A DNA stretch of 64,000 bases from Clostridia bacterium (GTDB lineage Bacteria; Bacillota; Clostridia; Oscillospirales; Acutalibacteraceae), in the NCBI GenBank assembly GCA_017560255.1, contig JAFYOI010000050.1, positions 31,763 to 95,762 on the forward strand, given 5' to 3'. The notes under the pieces are model-generated. The model saw only the letters and a list, made by a program, of their open reading frames with translations. It did not search any database and was not told the DNA's origin. The position numbers were made by a program, and so were the translations under genes. Shown here piece by piece: positions 16,763 to 24,570 of the stretch (position 1 is its first letter; each line of letters opens with the position of its first letter).

Positions 16763-17857
16763 ATGAAACCTATCGGACTTTATTTACACGTCCCGTTTTG
16801 TAAATCAAAATGCGACTACTGCGATTTTTATTCGCTCGCGGGCAGGGACGATTTGTTTGAAAAATACACCCTTGCGGTGATAGAATCGCTCGGAAAATGG
16901 GGTGAAAGGCTTAATCGAAACGCCTCTACTCTCTACTTCGGTGGCGGTACTCCGTCGCTCCTCTCCCCCGAACAAATCGGCAGAATAATAAAAACGGCAA
17001 GGGAGAATTTCTCCCTCACCGATGCGGAAATCACACTTGAATGTAATCCGTCCACAATTTACGACGGATTTTTCGATGCGGTGGCGCAACACGGCGTCAA
17101 CCGCATTTCGCTCGGTTTGCAGTCGGCAAATCTTGCGGAAAGACGTTCGCTCGGCAGAAAAGCGACACCTGATCAGGCGCAGCACGCCGTCCAATCGGCG
17201 CAAAAAAGCGGTATACACAATATTTCACTTGACCTTATGCTCGCTCTCCCCCATCAGACACGGGAGAGTCTTGCACAGTCGGTCAGATTCTGCGCCGACC
17301 TTGGCGCAAAGCATATCTCCGCTTACATTCTCAAAGCGGAGGAAGGCACACCTTTTGCCAAAAGGACAAGTGAGCATCCCGACGACGATTTTGCGGCAGA
17401 TATGTACCTTGCAGCCTGTGAGATGATTGAAAACTACGGCTACAAGCAGTACGAGATTTCAAACTTCTGCAAAGACGGGTTTGAAAGCCGCCACAACCTC
17501 AAATATTGGCTGGGTGAAGAATATCTCGGTTTAGGCCCTGCCGCTCACTCTTTTTTAGACGGAAAGAGATTTTGTTTTGAGCGTAATCTTGACGCTTTTT
17601 TAAACGGTGCAGAGCCGATTTTCGACTCGGCAGGCGGCGATTTTGAGGAATTCTGTATGCTTCGTCTACGACTTGCCGACGGACTTAAAAATGCTGATAC
17701 ACAAAGGGTTTTCGGCTTCACGATACCCGAAAATATGCTAAAAAAAGCAAGGGCGCTCGAAAAGCATACCCTCACCGTTTGCACTGAGGATTCAATCCGC
17801 CTGACTAAGCAGGGGTTTCTACTCTCAAATGCGGTCATTTTGGAAATTCTTTCATAG
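16763..17857 (+). CDS. hemW: HemW-like radical SAM protein (heme chaperone family)
   Basis: 364 residues. The radical SAM motif is CKSKCDYCDFY at residues 13-23, with GGGTPS near 62. ISLGLQSANLAERRSLGR and the C-terminal HEMN_C domain (KYWLGEEYLGLGPAAHSFLDG) match HemW, formerly called oxygen-independent coproporphyrinogen oxidase-like. The third Cys-x2-Cys spacing is HemW-type. The enzyme transfers heme in other bacteria. In heme-poor anaerobes its role is less clear. Confidence 0.93.
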   Translation: MKPIGLYLHVPFCKSKCDYCDFYSLAGRDDLFEKYTLAVIESLGKWGERLNRNASTLYFGGGTPSLLSPEQIGRIIKTARENFSLTDAEITLECNPSTIYDGFFDAVAQHGVNRISLGLQSANLAERRSLGRKATPDQAQHAVQSAQKSGIHNISLDLMLALPHQTRESLAQSVRFCADLGAKHISAYILKAEEGTPFAKRTSEHPDDDFAADMYLAACEMIENYGYKQYEISNFCKDGFESRHNLKYWLGEEYLGLGPAAHSFLDGKRFCFERNLDAFLNGAEPIFDSAGGDFEEFCMLRLRLADGLKNADTQRVFGFTIPENMLKKARALEKHTLTVCTEDSIRLTKQGFLLSNAVILEILS

Positions 17858-17914
17858 GGTAAGCAGTACAACCCAAACCCGCCTCAAAGCAGAGTTTTGA
17901 TTATTCTTCCTGCC

Positions 17915-18040
17915 CTAACGCTCACTTGGTTTAAGTTCAATTTTGCCGAAGATGAGATCATCTATATCACCCGACGGAAACTCTATGTTATCATAACAAT
18001 TTATCAGTTCGTCGGAATTTTGCTCGGATTCATTTCTCAT
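17915..18040 (-). CDS. Small acidic hypothetical protein (41 aa)
   Basis: ATG at 18040, seven bases after AGGAGGGG on the minus strand, among the best ribosome binding sites in the window. The product is acidic (NSDELINCYDNIEF then SGDIDDLIFGKIEL), without hydrophobic segments. It faces away from alr and converges on hemW. Function unknown, but the site makes translation likely. Confidence 0.5.
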   Translation of the reverse strand: MRNESEQNSDELINCYDNIEFPSGDIDDLIFGKIELKPSER

Positions 18041-18100
18041 TGAGTCCCCTCCTTTTCGGTTTATATTTTTGCTAATCTTTTCTTATCTATTCACAAAGGG

Positions 18101-19261
18101 ATGAGTTTTTTGGAATACAATAAAGACGAAAATTTTTTAAGGCGCACCTGGGCGGAAATCGACCTAACAGCGCTCAGAGAAAACTACGAAAACATCCGCA
18201 TTGCCGCTTCGGGCGGAGCAAAAATAATGGCGGTTGTAAAGGCGGACGCGTACGGCCACGGCGCAGTACGTTGCTCAAAAGTGCTTGACGAATGCGGCGC
18301 GGACTGGTTTGCCGTTTCAAACCTTGAGGAAGCACTCGAATTGCGCAGGGGCGGTATTGAAAAGCCGATTTTGATTCTCGGTTACACTCCCCCGCAGTAC
18401 GCTGCATCACTTGCCGTAAACAATATTTCGCAGGCGGTTTTCTCGTTATCCTACGCGGAATCTCTATCCGCAGAGGCAGTAAAACTCGGCTTGCAAGTCA
18501 ATATTCATATAAAGGTTGATACGGGCATGTCACGAATCGGCTTTGTCTACCATGACAGCGTTGATAACGACGATTCCATTGACGAGATTGCCGCTGCGGT
18601 AACCCTTGACGGACTTTATCCCGAGGGAATTTTTACTCATTTTGCCCGTGCTGATGAAGTTTCGGGCGAAGTGTATACGCGCCTTCAATTCGCTCTGTTT
18701 ATGGACGCAATCGCAAGGCTTGAGGGGCGCGGAATACGTTTTGAAATCCGCCATTGTGCCAACTCTGCCGCTTGCCTTGACTACCCCGAAATGCATCTTG
18801 ACATGGTGCGAACGGGAATCATTATGTACGGACTGTGGCCGTCGGGCGAAGTGAAAAACAAAATCAAGTTAACCCCTGTTATGACGGTTAAATCTGTTGT
18901 TGCTCAGATAAAAACTCTTGACGCAGAAACACCCGTCAGTTACGGCGGCACCGCTCTGACACAGGACGGTGCATTCCTTGCGACAATACCCATCGGCTAC
19001 GCGGATGGATATTCGCGCCGCCTGAGCAACGTGGGAGAGATGCTCGTAGGCGGTGAGCGCGCAAAAATCCTCGGCAGAGTGTGTATGGATCAGACAGTTG
19101 TTGACGTGAGCAAAATTGAAAACGTAAACGTCGGTGACGAGGTAACGGTTTTCGGTAAAGCGCCCGCAATGACAACCGATGACGTTGCAAAAACACTTGG
19201 CACAATCAATTACGAAATTGTTTGCGACGTTGGCAAACGTGTACCGAGAATTTACGGATAG
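18101..19261 (+). CDS. alr: Alanine racemase
   Basis: 386 residues from ATG 18101. A TTG at 18110 would have better spacing to the GGGATGAG site, so the start is uncertain by three codons. The PLP lysine lies in MAVVKADAYGHGA near residue 43. RTWAEIDLTALREN marks the N-terminus. The catalytic Tyr region PIGYADGYSRRLSN and the end VCMDQTVVDVS are present. It makes D-alanine for peptidoglycan. Monocistronic, with a strong terminator behind it. Confidence 0.96.
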   Translation: MSFLEYNKDENFLRRTWAEIDLTALRENYENIRIAASGGAKIMAVVKADAYGHGAVRCSKVLDECGADWFAVSNLEEALELRRGGIEKPILILGYTPPQYAASLAVNNISQAVFSLSYAESLSAEAVKLGLQVNIHIKVDTGMSRIGFVYHDSVDNDDSIDEIAAAVTLDGLYPEGIFTHFARADEVSGEVYTRLQFALFMDAIARLEGRGIRFEIRHCANSAACLDYPEMHLDMVRTGIIMYGLWPSGEVKNKIKLTPVMTVKSVVAQIKTLDAETPVSYGGTALTQDGAFLATIPIGYADGYSRRLSNVGEMLVGGERAKILGRVCMDQTVVDVSKIENVNVGDEVTVFGKAPAMTTDDVAKTLGTINYEIVCDVGKRVPRIYG

Positions 19262-19319
19262 CACTTATTTATTCATTCTATGAGCGCACAAATCAAAAAG
19301 TGATGGATAAAATAAAAAA

Positions 19320-19353
19320 TCAGCACCTTGAAAATCCAAGGTGCTTTTTTTGT
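19320..19353 (+). terminator. alr terminator
   Basis: AGCACCTTG / CAAGGTGCT stem followed by seven Ts. Confidence 0.9.
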
Positions 19354-19582
19354 ATAACGAAACCAGCAGGTTTAAGCCCTGCCCTACGGTTTTCATTTTC
19401 ATTTTTGTGGGAGAATTTAGGTTTTATACGTTTTTCGGGGCGTCGAGGACGTCGCCCCCTACGATAAGATTTGAATTTTAATTAAAATTTATGTTGTTTC
19501 GTAATGCAGTACAAGAGCGATTTTATTGACCCGTTTTGCATTTAATTTTATTTTGTTCTGCCAATTTGACCGCCCCTTTATT
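19352..19582. repeat. Dispersed intergenic repeat fragment
   Basis: Contains GGGGCGTCGAGGACGTCGCC and the flanking GCAGG..AAGCCCTGCCCTACG text. Both recur at 43285-43380 and 47710-47795. There is no gene in the 320 bp between alr and the aroK stop. Confidence 0.7.
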
Positions 19583-20095
19583 TTATCGTCTGTCCTCCTG
19601 CGGAAAGACCTTGCGGATTATCTCCTCAACAACCTTTTCTGTACCCTGCGTTACGTCAACGGTATGGTCGGCATATTTTTTGTAAAGCGGCATTCTCAAA
19701 TTATAAATGTCGCTCAGAGTATTATTCGGGCCAAATGCGATTCCCCTTGTTTTGATATTCGTAAGCCTTCTGCGGATTTCATCAAGAGGCGCGTCAAGAA
19801 AAACAACAACACTGTCGTTTTTAAGACGTTTCATCGCGTTTTCACACAGCACCATTGAGCCGCCCGTCGCAATAACTGTCTTTTCACAGTCAAGCGAAAG
19901 AGCCGCCGCTTCCTCAACCTTTAAAAACCCCTCGTAATCGAGTGTATCCACAAGGTGCTGCAAAGTGCACCCCTCGCGGTTACTGATAACTATATCCGTA
20001 TCTACAAAATTGTAGCCTATCGTCTTTGCCAGAATTACGCCCACGGTGCTTTTTCCTGCCGCAGGCATACCAACCAGAATTATATTGTTTTTCAT
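19583..20095 (-). CDS. aroK: Shikimate kinase
   Basis: 170 residues from ATG 20095 behind GGGGTG. The longer frame has no site. The P-loop is GMPAAGKST at residues 9-17, the DTD motif FVDTDIVI near 33, and ATGGSMVL near 82 (the GGG-like shikimate-binding loop, here GGS). RMPLYKKYADHTVDV closes the fold. It phosphorylates shikimate in aromatic amino-acid synthesis. It stands alone rather than in an aro operon. Confidence 0.93.
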   Translation of the reverse strand: MKNNIILVGMPAAGKSTVGVILAKTIGYNFVDTDIVISNREGCTLQHLVDTLDYEGFLKVEEAAALSLDCEKTVIATGGSMVLCENAMKRLKNDSVVVFLDAPLDEIRRRLTNIKTRGIAFGPNNTLSDIYNLRMPLYKKYADHTVDVTQGTEKVVEEIIRKVFPQEDRR

Positions 20096-20179
20096 AATAA
20101 ACACCCCATAATTGATGCTAAAACAATAGGGTTGCCGCACCAACGCAACAACCCATTGTGTTTTAGTTAAGCACAGAAA

Positions 20180-20347
20180 TTAGAGAGAGATTGCACCTAC
20201 CGGACAAGCACCCTCACAAGCGCCACACTCAACGCAAGCGCCCTCATTGATTACGCACTTGCCGTCTGCCTCAGAGATAGCGCCAATCGGACAAGCGTCC
20301 ATGCAAGCACCACAACCTACGCACTGGTCGGAAATTTTGTAAGCCAT
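20180..20347 (-). CDS. 2[4Fe-4S] ferredoxin
   Basis: 55 residues from ATG 20347 after GGAGGTGCTGAGA. Two classical cluster motifs, CVGCGACMDACP and CVECGACEGACP, each CxxCxxCxxxCP. This is the small clostridial ferredoxin, a soluble low-potential electron carrier. Confidence 0.97.
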   Translation of the reverse strand: MAYKISDQCVGCGACMDACPIGAISEADGKCVINEGACVECGACEGACPVGAISL

Positions 20348-20411
20348 TCTCAGCACCTCCTCCAACTAAAAATTCAAACTTGTTAAAATGATTCCAACAA
20401 ATTACACCATA

Positions 20412-20439
20412 ATTCTATCACAAACAACAGAAAATGCAA
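20412..20439 (-). promoter_or_regulatory. Ferredoxin promoter
   Basis: On the minus strand TTGCAT (20434-20439), 16 bp, TAGAAT (20412-20417), about 65 bp ahead of the start. Confidence 0.55.
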
Positions 20440-20488
20440 GAAAATTTATGAAATTATTGCATTATTAAGATTTTTTTATTTCTTTCGT

Positions 20489-20516
20489 TTGTTTTTTGCG
20501 CAATATATGTTACAAT
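20489..20516 (+). promoter_or_regulatory. Promoter of the pseudouridine synthase operon
   Basis: TTGTTT (20489-20494), 16 bp, TACAAT (20511-20516), 28 bp before the GTG start. Confidence 0.5.
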
Positions 20517-20543
20517 AAAAGTTAATGCAAAGGGGTGTAAACG

Positions 20544-21518
20544 GTGAAAAGTTTTACAATAACCAAAAACGACGCTAATCAGCGACTTGACAAATTCATC
20601 TCAAAATCGGTGCCGTTGTTGCCGCAAGCGCTGATGTATAAATACATACGTTTGAAGAGAATCAAAGTAAACGGCAAGCGTGCCGAAATTTCAACGCGCC
20701 TCACTGTCGGCGACGTTATAGATATGTATATAAACGATGAGTTTTTTGCACCGAGTGCAGTAAAGTATGACTTTCTGCGCGCACCCGCACACGTTGATAT
20801 AGTATATGAGGACGAAAATATAATATTACTCAACAAAAAGGTCGGTATGCTGTGCCACCCCGACGGAAACGAGTACGTAAACACCCTTATCGCAAGTGTT
20901 CAGCGCTATCTCTATGAAAAGGGTGAATACGACCCGGGTAATGAGAACTCATTTGCACCCGCGCTTGCAAACCGAATTGACAGAAACACCTGCGGCATTG
21001 TTATCTGCGCCAAAAACGCTCAGGCATTGCGTGTACTTAACCAGAAGATAAAAGACAGGGAGATTTCAAAATTCTACCTTTGCATCGTTCATGGCGTACC
21101 CAGGAAAAAGCAGGCGGTGCTTGAAGGATTCCTTGAAAAGAACGAGAGCAAAAACAAGGTTTTTATCTCAAACAAAAAGAACGCCGACAACCGAACGATA
21201 CTTACAAAATATACGGTCATTGAGTCGAAAAACGGCTTTTCCCTCCTGGAAATTGATTTGCTGACGGGCAGAACGCATCAGATAAGAGCGCACCTTGCCT
21301 CAATCGGTCATCCCCTCCTCGGTGACGGAAAATACGGCGTAAAAGAAAGCAACAAGGGTACGGGATTCAAGAAGCAGGCGCTTTGTTCCTACAAACTGCG
21401 CTTTGACTTCACAACGGACGGCGACGTGCTGGAGTACCTCAACGGACGGGAATTTCAGATTGACGACGTGCCATTTTTGCAAGAATTTTACAGCGGCAAA
21501 ATTGACAGACGCAAATAG
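20544..21518 (+). CDS. RluA-family rRNA pseudouridine synthase (RluC/RluD-like)
   Basis: 324 residues from GTG 20544 behind AAGGGG. An N-terminal S4 RNA-binding domain (~10-70: RLDKFISKSV, then RIKVNGKRAE) precedes the synthase domain. The catalytic Asp lies in ANRIDRNTCGIVICAK near residue 150; the usual text is RLDRxTSG, so Leu to Ile and Ser to Cys are small variations. LLTGRTHQIRAHLASIGHPLLGD is also typical. Modifies uridines in 23S rRNA; the exact site cannot be told from sequence. First of a four-gene cluster. Confidence 0.92.
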   Translation: MKSFTITKNDANQRLDKFISKSVPLLPQALMYKYIRLKRIKVNGKRAEISTRLTVGDVIDMYINDEFFAPSAVKYDFLRAPAHVDIVYEDENIILLNKKVGMLCHPDGNEYVNTLIASVQRYLYEKGEYDPGNENSFAPALANRIDRNTCGIVICAKNAQALRVLNQKIKDREISKFYLCIVHGVPRKKQAVLEGFLEKNESKNKVFISNKKNADNRTILTKYTVIESKNGFSLLEIDLLTGRTHQIRAHLASIGHPLLGDGKYGVKESNKGTGFKKQALCSYKLRFDFTTDGDVLEYLNGREFQIDDVPFLQEFYSGKIDRRK

Positions 21519-21530
21519 TGGGAGTTTTTT

Positions 21531-22262
21531 ATGGCAGAGAAATGCTTTCAGATTTCAAAAAACGTTTTTGTAACGGTCAATGACGTCCACCGATTCGGCA
21601 CGGATGCGGTTTTACTTGCAAATTTTGCCGCACCGAAAAGCCGTGACGTTGCCTGCGACATGGGCACAGGCTGCGGAATCATTCCGTTTGTCTGGTGTGC
21701 AAAGCCGACACCGAAGAAGATTACCGCAATCGAAATTCAGCCCGATGCGTGCGAACTTGTCAGAAAATCCGCACAGATGAGCGGTCTTGAGGACAGAATC
21801 AATATTTTCTGCGGTGATTTACGGGAGATAACGGGCGAAGTCGGACACGGTCAATTTACACTTGTTACGATGAATCCGCCCTACAAACAAATAGGCGGTG
21901 GTATCATAAGTGAGATGGACGGGGAAAAACTCACCCGCCACGAAACGACCTGCACACTTGACGATGCCGCAAACGCGGCGGCAAAACTGCTCAATTTCGG
22001 CGGCAGATTTTGTTTGTGCCACCGTCCCGAAAGGCTGACGGACATTCTTTGTTCTCTGCGACTTGCGGGACTTGAGCCGAAACGGTTGCGCTTTGTTGTT
22101 CAACGTGAAGGACGTGCGCCGTGGCTCGTATTGGTTGAGGGTAAAAAGGGTGCTAAATCGGGCATTATTACCCTGCCCCAACTCGTTATGGAGGACGAAA
22201 ACGGCGATCCGACACGGGAGATTGACGAAATTTACGCTGAATACAGGGAGATGAGAAAATGA
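21531..22262 (+). CDS. tRNA1(Val) A37 N6-methyltransferase-like protein
   Basis: 243 residues, ATG 21531 after GGGAG. SAM-binding motif ACDMGTGCGIIPF near residue 40 and the NPPY motif VTMNPPYKQ near 118, the mark of N6-adenine methyltransferases. The size and position before rsmI match the TrmN6/YfiC group of Firmicutes. It overlaps rsmI by four bases (ATGA), so they are coupled. Confidence 0.9.
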   Translation: MAEKCFQISKNVFVTVNDVHRFGTDAVLLANFAAPKSRDVACDMGTGCGIIPFVWCAKPTPKKITAIEIQPDACELVRKSAQMSGLEDRINIFCGDLREITGEVGHGQFTLVTMNPPYKQIGGGIISEMDGEKLTRHETTCTLDDAANAAAKLLNFGGRFCLCHRPERLTDILCSLRLAGLEPKRLRFVVQREGRAPWLVLVEGKKGAKSGIITLPQLVMEDENGDPTREIDEIYAEYREMRK

Positions 22263-23077
22263 GCGGAACACTCTACGTACTGGGCACACCCATAGGAAAC
22301 CTCGGCGACTTTTCGCCAAGAGCGCTCGAAACACTTGAAGCGGTTGATTTTATTGCCGCGGAGGACACGCGAGTGACCGCCAAACTGCTCAATCATTTCA
22401 ATATAAAGAAACCGATGATAAGTTACCACGAGCACAACAAACTGCAAAAAGCGGAGATTATAATTTCCCGTATTCAAGGCGGTGAAAGTTGTGCGCTTGT
22501 CACCGATGCGGGTATGCCCGCAATTTCAGACCCGGGCGAAGACCTTGTCCGTCAGTGTCACGAACAGAACGTGCCCGTGGCGTGTATTCCGGGCCCGAGC
22601 GCCGTTATATCCGCGCTTGCGCTGTCAGGTATGCCGTCGGGCAGATTCACTTTCGAGGGCTTTCTGAGTATGAATAAAAACAAGCGCCGTGAGCATCTTG
22701 AAGAACTTGTGGATGAGCGCAGGACGATGATTTTCTACGAAGCACCGCACAAACTGTACTCAACACTCTGCGATATGAAAACGTATTTTGGCGGTGAGAG
22801 AAAAATTGCGCTCGTAAAGGAAATAACCAAAATTTACGAGCAGGTTATCCGCACAACTCTTGACGATGCCGTTGTAAAATTCGAGGACGGCGCAAAGGGT
22901 GAATTTGTCATCATTGTTGAGGGCGCGCCCGAAAAGCAGGAGGAAATAACGCTTGACTACGCGGTAAAACTTGCCGAAGAACTTATGGAAAACGGACTTT
23001 CCGTTGCCGATGCTTCAAAGGCGGCGGCGAAACAAACGGGATTCAAAAAGTCCGATATTTACAAACAACTTATTTAA
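22259..23077 (+). CDS. rsmI: 16S rRNA 2'-O-ribose C1402 methyltransferase
   Basis: 272 residues. The tetrapyrrole-methylase fold starts LYVLGTPIGNLGDFSPRAL. AAEDTRVTAKLLNHF, the GMPAISDPGEDLVRQC loop and GPSAVISALALSGMP are diagnostic of RsmI. A C-terminal HTH-like extension ends in SDIYKQLI. It methylates C1402 in the ribosomal decoding centre. Confidence 0.97.
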   Translation: MSGTLYVLGTPIGNLGDFSPRALETLEAVDFIAAEDTRVTAKLLNHFNIKKPMISYHEHNKLQKAEIIISRIQGGESCALVTDAGMPAISDPGEDLVRQCHEQNVPVACIPGPSAVISALALSGMPSGRFTFEGFLSMNKNKRREHLEELVDERRTMIFYEAPHKLYSTLCDMKTYFGGERKIALVKEITKIYEQVIRTTLDDAVVKFEDGAKGEFVIIVEGAPEKQEEITLDYAVKLAEELMENGLSVADASKAAAKQTGFKKSDIYKQLI

Positions 23078-23094
23078 AGAAACGGAGAATTGCT

Positions 23095-23739
23095 ATGAAC
23101 CCTTATATTTTCATTCTTATTTTTGTTGCCGTACTTGCTCTGGCGATTTTCGTATGGTATCAGGCAATCAAGGCATCACAGAGGTCGGGTAAAATCCGCC
23201 GCGAAATGCTTGCAAAAATGGACAGATTCAACGCCCTGTCAAACCGCTATCAGACACTTATAAAAGACGAACTCGGTGCTATGGACAACGCCGACCTTTT
23301 TGACGTTGCGGTTATCCGAATCTGGAAAAAACTCGGCACTGCCGAGGAAGAAATGGCAAATTTTGAGGCGCTTTCCTCTGAGGAAAAACAGATTTATACT
23401 GCGTGGTACATTCGTGAGGAAGTTGCAAACGACGGCTTCGCTTCATATTTCCGCAACTGCGTCACTCTTAAAGAGTTGAGCGTAAACGTGCTTGAAACCC
23501 TTGGTTTATCAACACTTGACTCCATTGTAAAACGCGCGTGCGAAATGTTTGATGAAAATTCTTCCGTTTCCTGCGACAAGCAAAGCATTGCGGTAATCGA
23601 CAGCGAATTCAAAGCCGCTTACAATTTTGATGAATACTGCGCGGCGGCGGCGAACTATATCCGCGCTAACAGTGATTTCTTCGTTGACGGCGACGATGCG
23701 CTCGTTGAAATGGGCGAAGTTGACGGCGAAAACGAATAG
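23095..23739 (+). CDS. DMP19-like (DUF4375) protein with an N-terminal membrane anchor
   Basis: 214 residues, ATG 23095 behind CGGAGAA. Residues 3-22 are one hydrophobic helix (IFILIFVAVLALAIFVWY). The rest is soluble and helical; WYIREEVANDGFASYFRNC near residue 100 matches the W-x-E-x-x-x-G-F-x-x-F core of DMP19/DUF4375 proteins. Function unknown. It follows rsmI by 17 bp. Confidence 0.7.
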   Translation: MNPYIFILIFVAVLALAIFVWYQAIKASQRSGKIRREMLAKMDRFNALSNRYQTLIKDELGAMDNADLFDVAVIRIWKKLGTAEEEMANFEALSSEEKQIYTAWYIREEVANDGFASYFRNCVTLKELSVNVLETLGLSTLDSIVKRACEMFDENSSVSCDKQSIAVIDSEFKAAYNFDEYCAAAANYIRANSDFFVDGDDALVEMGEVDGENE

Positions 23740-23897
23740 CACAAAAATACGCGACGGCATATTATAAACGGAGGGGGAAGGGACTTTCTCCGCGGATGCC
23801 GTCCTGATATACGGGGAGCAAACCCTCAACGTCCGCTTTATTATAGATAGGGGGCGGGGTTTCTCCGTCCTCTCATTTTTTATTCGGAAGTGATATA

Positions 23898-24524
23898 ATG
23901 ACAAAGAAAGAAATTGCACTTGCGGCGGTCCTGGCGCTCAAAAAAGAATATCCCGATGCGCTCTGTTCGCTCGACTACTCCTCCCCCCTGCAACTGCTGA
24001 TTGCGGCGCGACTTTCGGCGCAGTGTACGGACGCACGGGTAAATCTCGTCACTCCCGCTCTCTTTGACCGATACAAAACGATGAGGGATTTTGCCGGGGC
24101 AGACCCCGATGAAGTTGCAAAATACATACACTCCTGCGGCTTTTATGCTACGAAGTCGAAGGACATCGTCGGTATGTGCAGGATGATGATTGAAGATTTT
24201 GGCGGCGAATTACCGTCAACGCTTGACGACCTTACTAAATTGCCCGGCATCGGACGCAAGACGGCAAATCTCATTATGGGCGACGTTTACGGCAAACCCG
24301 CCGTTGTGACGGACACGCATATGATACGCCTTTGCAACCGCCTCGGACTTGTAACGACGAAAGAACCAAAAAAGGTTGAGGATGCGATGAGAAAATTATT
24401 GCCGCCCGAGGAATCAAACGATTTCTGTCACCGCACCGTGCTGCACGGGCGTGCAGTATGCTCCGCCCGCAAGCCGAAATGCGACGAGTGTTGTATGAAA
24501 GAATTCTGCAGAAAGTGTATATAA
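23898..24524 (+). CDS. nth: Endonuclease III
   Basis: 208 residues. HhH motif LPGIGRKTANLIMG near residue 115 with the catalytic Lys (GRKTA), VVTDTHMIRL with the catalytic Asp, and a C-terminal [4Fe-4S] set C-x6-C-x2-C-x5-C (CSARKPKCDECCMKEFC). Bifunctional glycosylase/AP lyase for oxidised pyrimidines. Own start with GGAAGTGATA. A T-rich terminator follows. Confidence 0.96.
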   Translation: MTKKEIALAAVLALKKEYPDALCSLDYSSPLQLLIAARLSAQCTDARVNLVTPALFDRYKTMRDFAGADPDEVAKYIHSCGFYATKSKDIVGMCRMMIEDFGGELPSTLDDLTKLPGIGRKTANLIMGDVYGKPAVVTDTHMIRLCNRLGLVTTKEPKKVEDAMRKLLPPEESNDFCHRTVLHGRAVCSARKPKCDECCMKEFCRKCI

Positions 24525-24531
24525 AAACAGA

Positions 24532-24570
24532 AAAGCCGTGGGCGGTTGCCCACGGCTTTTGTTTTATTTC
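24532..24570. terminator. Terminator between nth and the minus-strand operon
   Basis: AAAGCCGTGGGC / GCCCACGGCTTT, 12-bp stem with T-rich tail on the plus strand and A-rich flank, serving both convergent units. Confidence 0.9.

Noticed and set aside
23740..23897. Riboswitch upstream of nth
   Set aside because: Some G-rich pairing is possible (GACGGCAT/ATGCCGTC), but it matches no riboswitch class I can recognise and no ligand context is apparent.
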